Assembly (NCBI RefSeq): GCF_000429725.1
Contig: NZ_AUCK01000001.1
Coordinates: 310,001-374,000, forward strand
Source: Alkalicoccus chagannorensis DSM 18086
GTDB taxonomy: Bacteria; Bacillota; Bacilli; Bacillales; Salisediminibacteriaceae
DNA: 64,000 nucleotides
Direction: 5' to 3'
Under the pieces are notes generated by a model that ran no database searches, was not told the DNA's origin, and saw only the letters and a list, made by a program, of their open reading frames with translations. This document shows, piece after piece, positions 63,038-64,000 of the stretch. Positions within the stretch are counted from its first letter, which is position 1; the number at the start of each line of letters is the position of its first letter. Made by a program: the position numbers and the translations under genes.

Positions 63038-64000
63038 ATGAATAGAGAACAAGCATTCAAATGGACCGGTGGACTCGTTACTGTGGATGAAGGTACACAG
63101 GGGATCTATATCGGCGTGCTCGACGATGTCGAGGCAGAGCCCAAAAAACCATGGCAGGGCGTCGTTACCATCAAAGGCATCCTCCAGATTCCATCTTTAA
63201 ACGAGGACATGAACGGACTCCAGTCACTGAAATACGAGAAAGAAGAATCTGTCCGCTTTCCCGGGAGAGCGCTGGCGAGATTTGATGGTGAATTCACGGC
63301 TTCCTACCGGGAGTCCTACGCAGAAGCGTTGAAATACCGCTGGGATATAGAAACAGAAAATCTGGAGCAGAGCGAATATGTACGAACTATCATTCAACAA
63401 GAACTTCGACAGTGGCAGATGGAACATGTCCTGCAGGAGGAAAGCTTCGCCTATTACCACGTGATCCAGGGTGAGCACGGCCTGGCGATCCATGATCAGG
63501 AGCAGGACGATGCATTATCCCTTGACGGGTGCCCTTTTGAATTCCAGATTAAATCAAAAGGCCGGTGGACACCTGCTTATTTTAAAGCAGATTCTACCTT
63601 TGAAACAAAGGAAGGACGGAGCATCCGGGTATCTGAAGGTCAGGAAATCCGCTTGAACAAGGACCAGTTTGACCCTTACAAAATGCTTCGAAACGAGTTG
63701 GAAAAGCCGGCGCTCCAGGCACTTGAACGTGGTCTTTCCCGCCTGCAGTACAGCCATGAGTATCACGTACACTGCCATAATTCGTTATTGATGCAGCTCC
63801 TTTCCTCTTACGATAACGGGTCGTTTGCAGGAGTAAACTTCATTACCTATGGTCACGGCTCGAGTCAGCTTCTCGTGCAGCATCATTATGAGCGCACCAT
63901 TCATGATGATAAAGAGGATGAAACGTTCGACCGATTTGAATTCACCACCGACCAGGGTGAACGGCTGATCACCACGTATGCAACGACGTTGTCGTCAGAC
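63038..64000 (+). CDS. Unknown protein, DUF2777-like, cut by right edge
   Basis: Opens at ATG 63038 with GAGGG 6 bp upstream; 321 residues are visible and no stop codon is reached. The start (MNREQAFKWTGGLVTVDEG, then GVLDDVEAEPKKPWQGVVTI) recalls the DUF2777 family of Bacillaceae, which has no known function, but this is a weak recollection. The visible part is soluble, acidic, rich in Glu, Gln and aromatic residues, with no membrane segment or catalytic motif. It is divergent from sigI. Confidence 0.6.
   Translation, partial: MNREQAFKWTGGLVTVDEGTQGIYIGVLDDVEAEPKKPWQGVVTIKGILQIPSLNEDMNGLQSLKYEKEESVRFPGRALARFDGEFTASYRESYAEALKYRWDIETENLEQSEYVRTIIQQELRQWQMEHVLQEESFAYYHVIQGEHGLAIHDQEQDDALSLDGCPFEFQIKSKGRWTPAYFKADSTFETKEGRSIRVSEGQEIRLNKDQFDPYKMLRNELEKPALQALERGLSRLQYSHEYHVHCHNSLLMQLLSSYDNGSFAGVNFITYGHGSSQLLVQHHYERTIHDDKEDETFDRFEFTTDQGERLITTYATTLSSD

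Noticed and set aside
1-64000. CRISPR arrays, tRNA or rRNA genes, prophage or intact transposase
   Set aside because: No regularly spaced direct repeats, cloverleaf-like segments, rRNA signatures or phage/transposase reading frames were seen on either strand.

Overview
The window comes from the chromosome of a low-to-mid G+C, endospore-forming Bacillaceae bacterium. The evidence is AddAB rather than RecBCD, a lysine (L-box) riboswitch before dapA, a SigI sigma factor, a YteA-type sporulation protein, the tandem dgk-dck nucleoside kinases, a ctaM/DUF420 gene, PatA, TelA and a YkpA-type ABC-F protein. Ribosome binding sites are strong GGAGG types and GTG/TTG starts are common. The proteins are rich in Asp/Glu and the base composition is near 50% G+C, which would fit a moderately halophilic or alkaliphilic relative of Bacillus. 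That lifestyle and any genus assignment are inference. I saw no rRNA, tRNA, phage, intact transposase or CRISPR array.

Layout. 1-6 kb: the start of a C45-type acyltransferase (cut by the left edge), a GNAT-like protein, a two-domain gamma-glutamylcyclotransferase, two unknown proteins and an MFS transporter. 6-8 kb: ABC-F protein YkpA. 8-18.5 kb: addBA, glutamate dehydrogenase, and a flavin monooxygenase paired with a TVP38-type membrane protein. 18.6-26 kb: glycine-oxidase-like flavoenzyme, lysine-riboswitch dapA, YihY and AI-2E membrane proteins, a divergent PRPP synthetase paralogue and pssA. 26-32 kb: YteA-like, HAD phosphatase, rlmN, membrane-anchored serine protease and CrtI-like oxidoreductase. 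32.8-40 kb: odhAB, patA, a membrane protein and an HSL-type esterase. 40-49 kb: an ABC-class ATPase, msrAB, a small zinc-ribbon protein, fumC with an M19 dipeptidase, and acsA. 48.5-59.3 kb: ctaM, a 55-aa protein, MFS, degV-patatin, dgk-dck, tatAC, a Rossmann-fold protein, an acidic surface protein, and an NCS1 permease with an NRDE protein. 59.4-64 kb: telA operon, sigI without an adjacent rsgI, and an unknown gene cut by the right edge.

Functional themes: central carbon metabolism (odhAB, fumC, acsA, gdh), lysine/diaminopimelate synthesis (dapA, and possibly patA), DNA repair (addAB), oxidative repair (msrAB), nucleotide salvage (dgk, dck, a Prs paralogue), envelope functions (pssA, tatAC, telA, degV-patatin) and sporulation or stress (yteA-like, sigI).

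The most unusual content is intergenic. (1) A dispersed repeat of about 130-280 bp occurs at least five times in 64 kb; its ends form imperfect inverted repeats, so it looks like a transposase-less (MITE-like) element. (2) A second repeat family occurs three times. Its two best copies carry a 9-bp hairpin with compensatory base changes and a constant 9-nt loop, which points to a conserved structured element. (3) The dapA leader combines an L-box riboswitch, a terminator and a further hairpin that covers the ribosome binding site.
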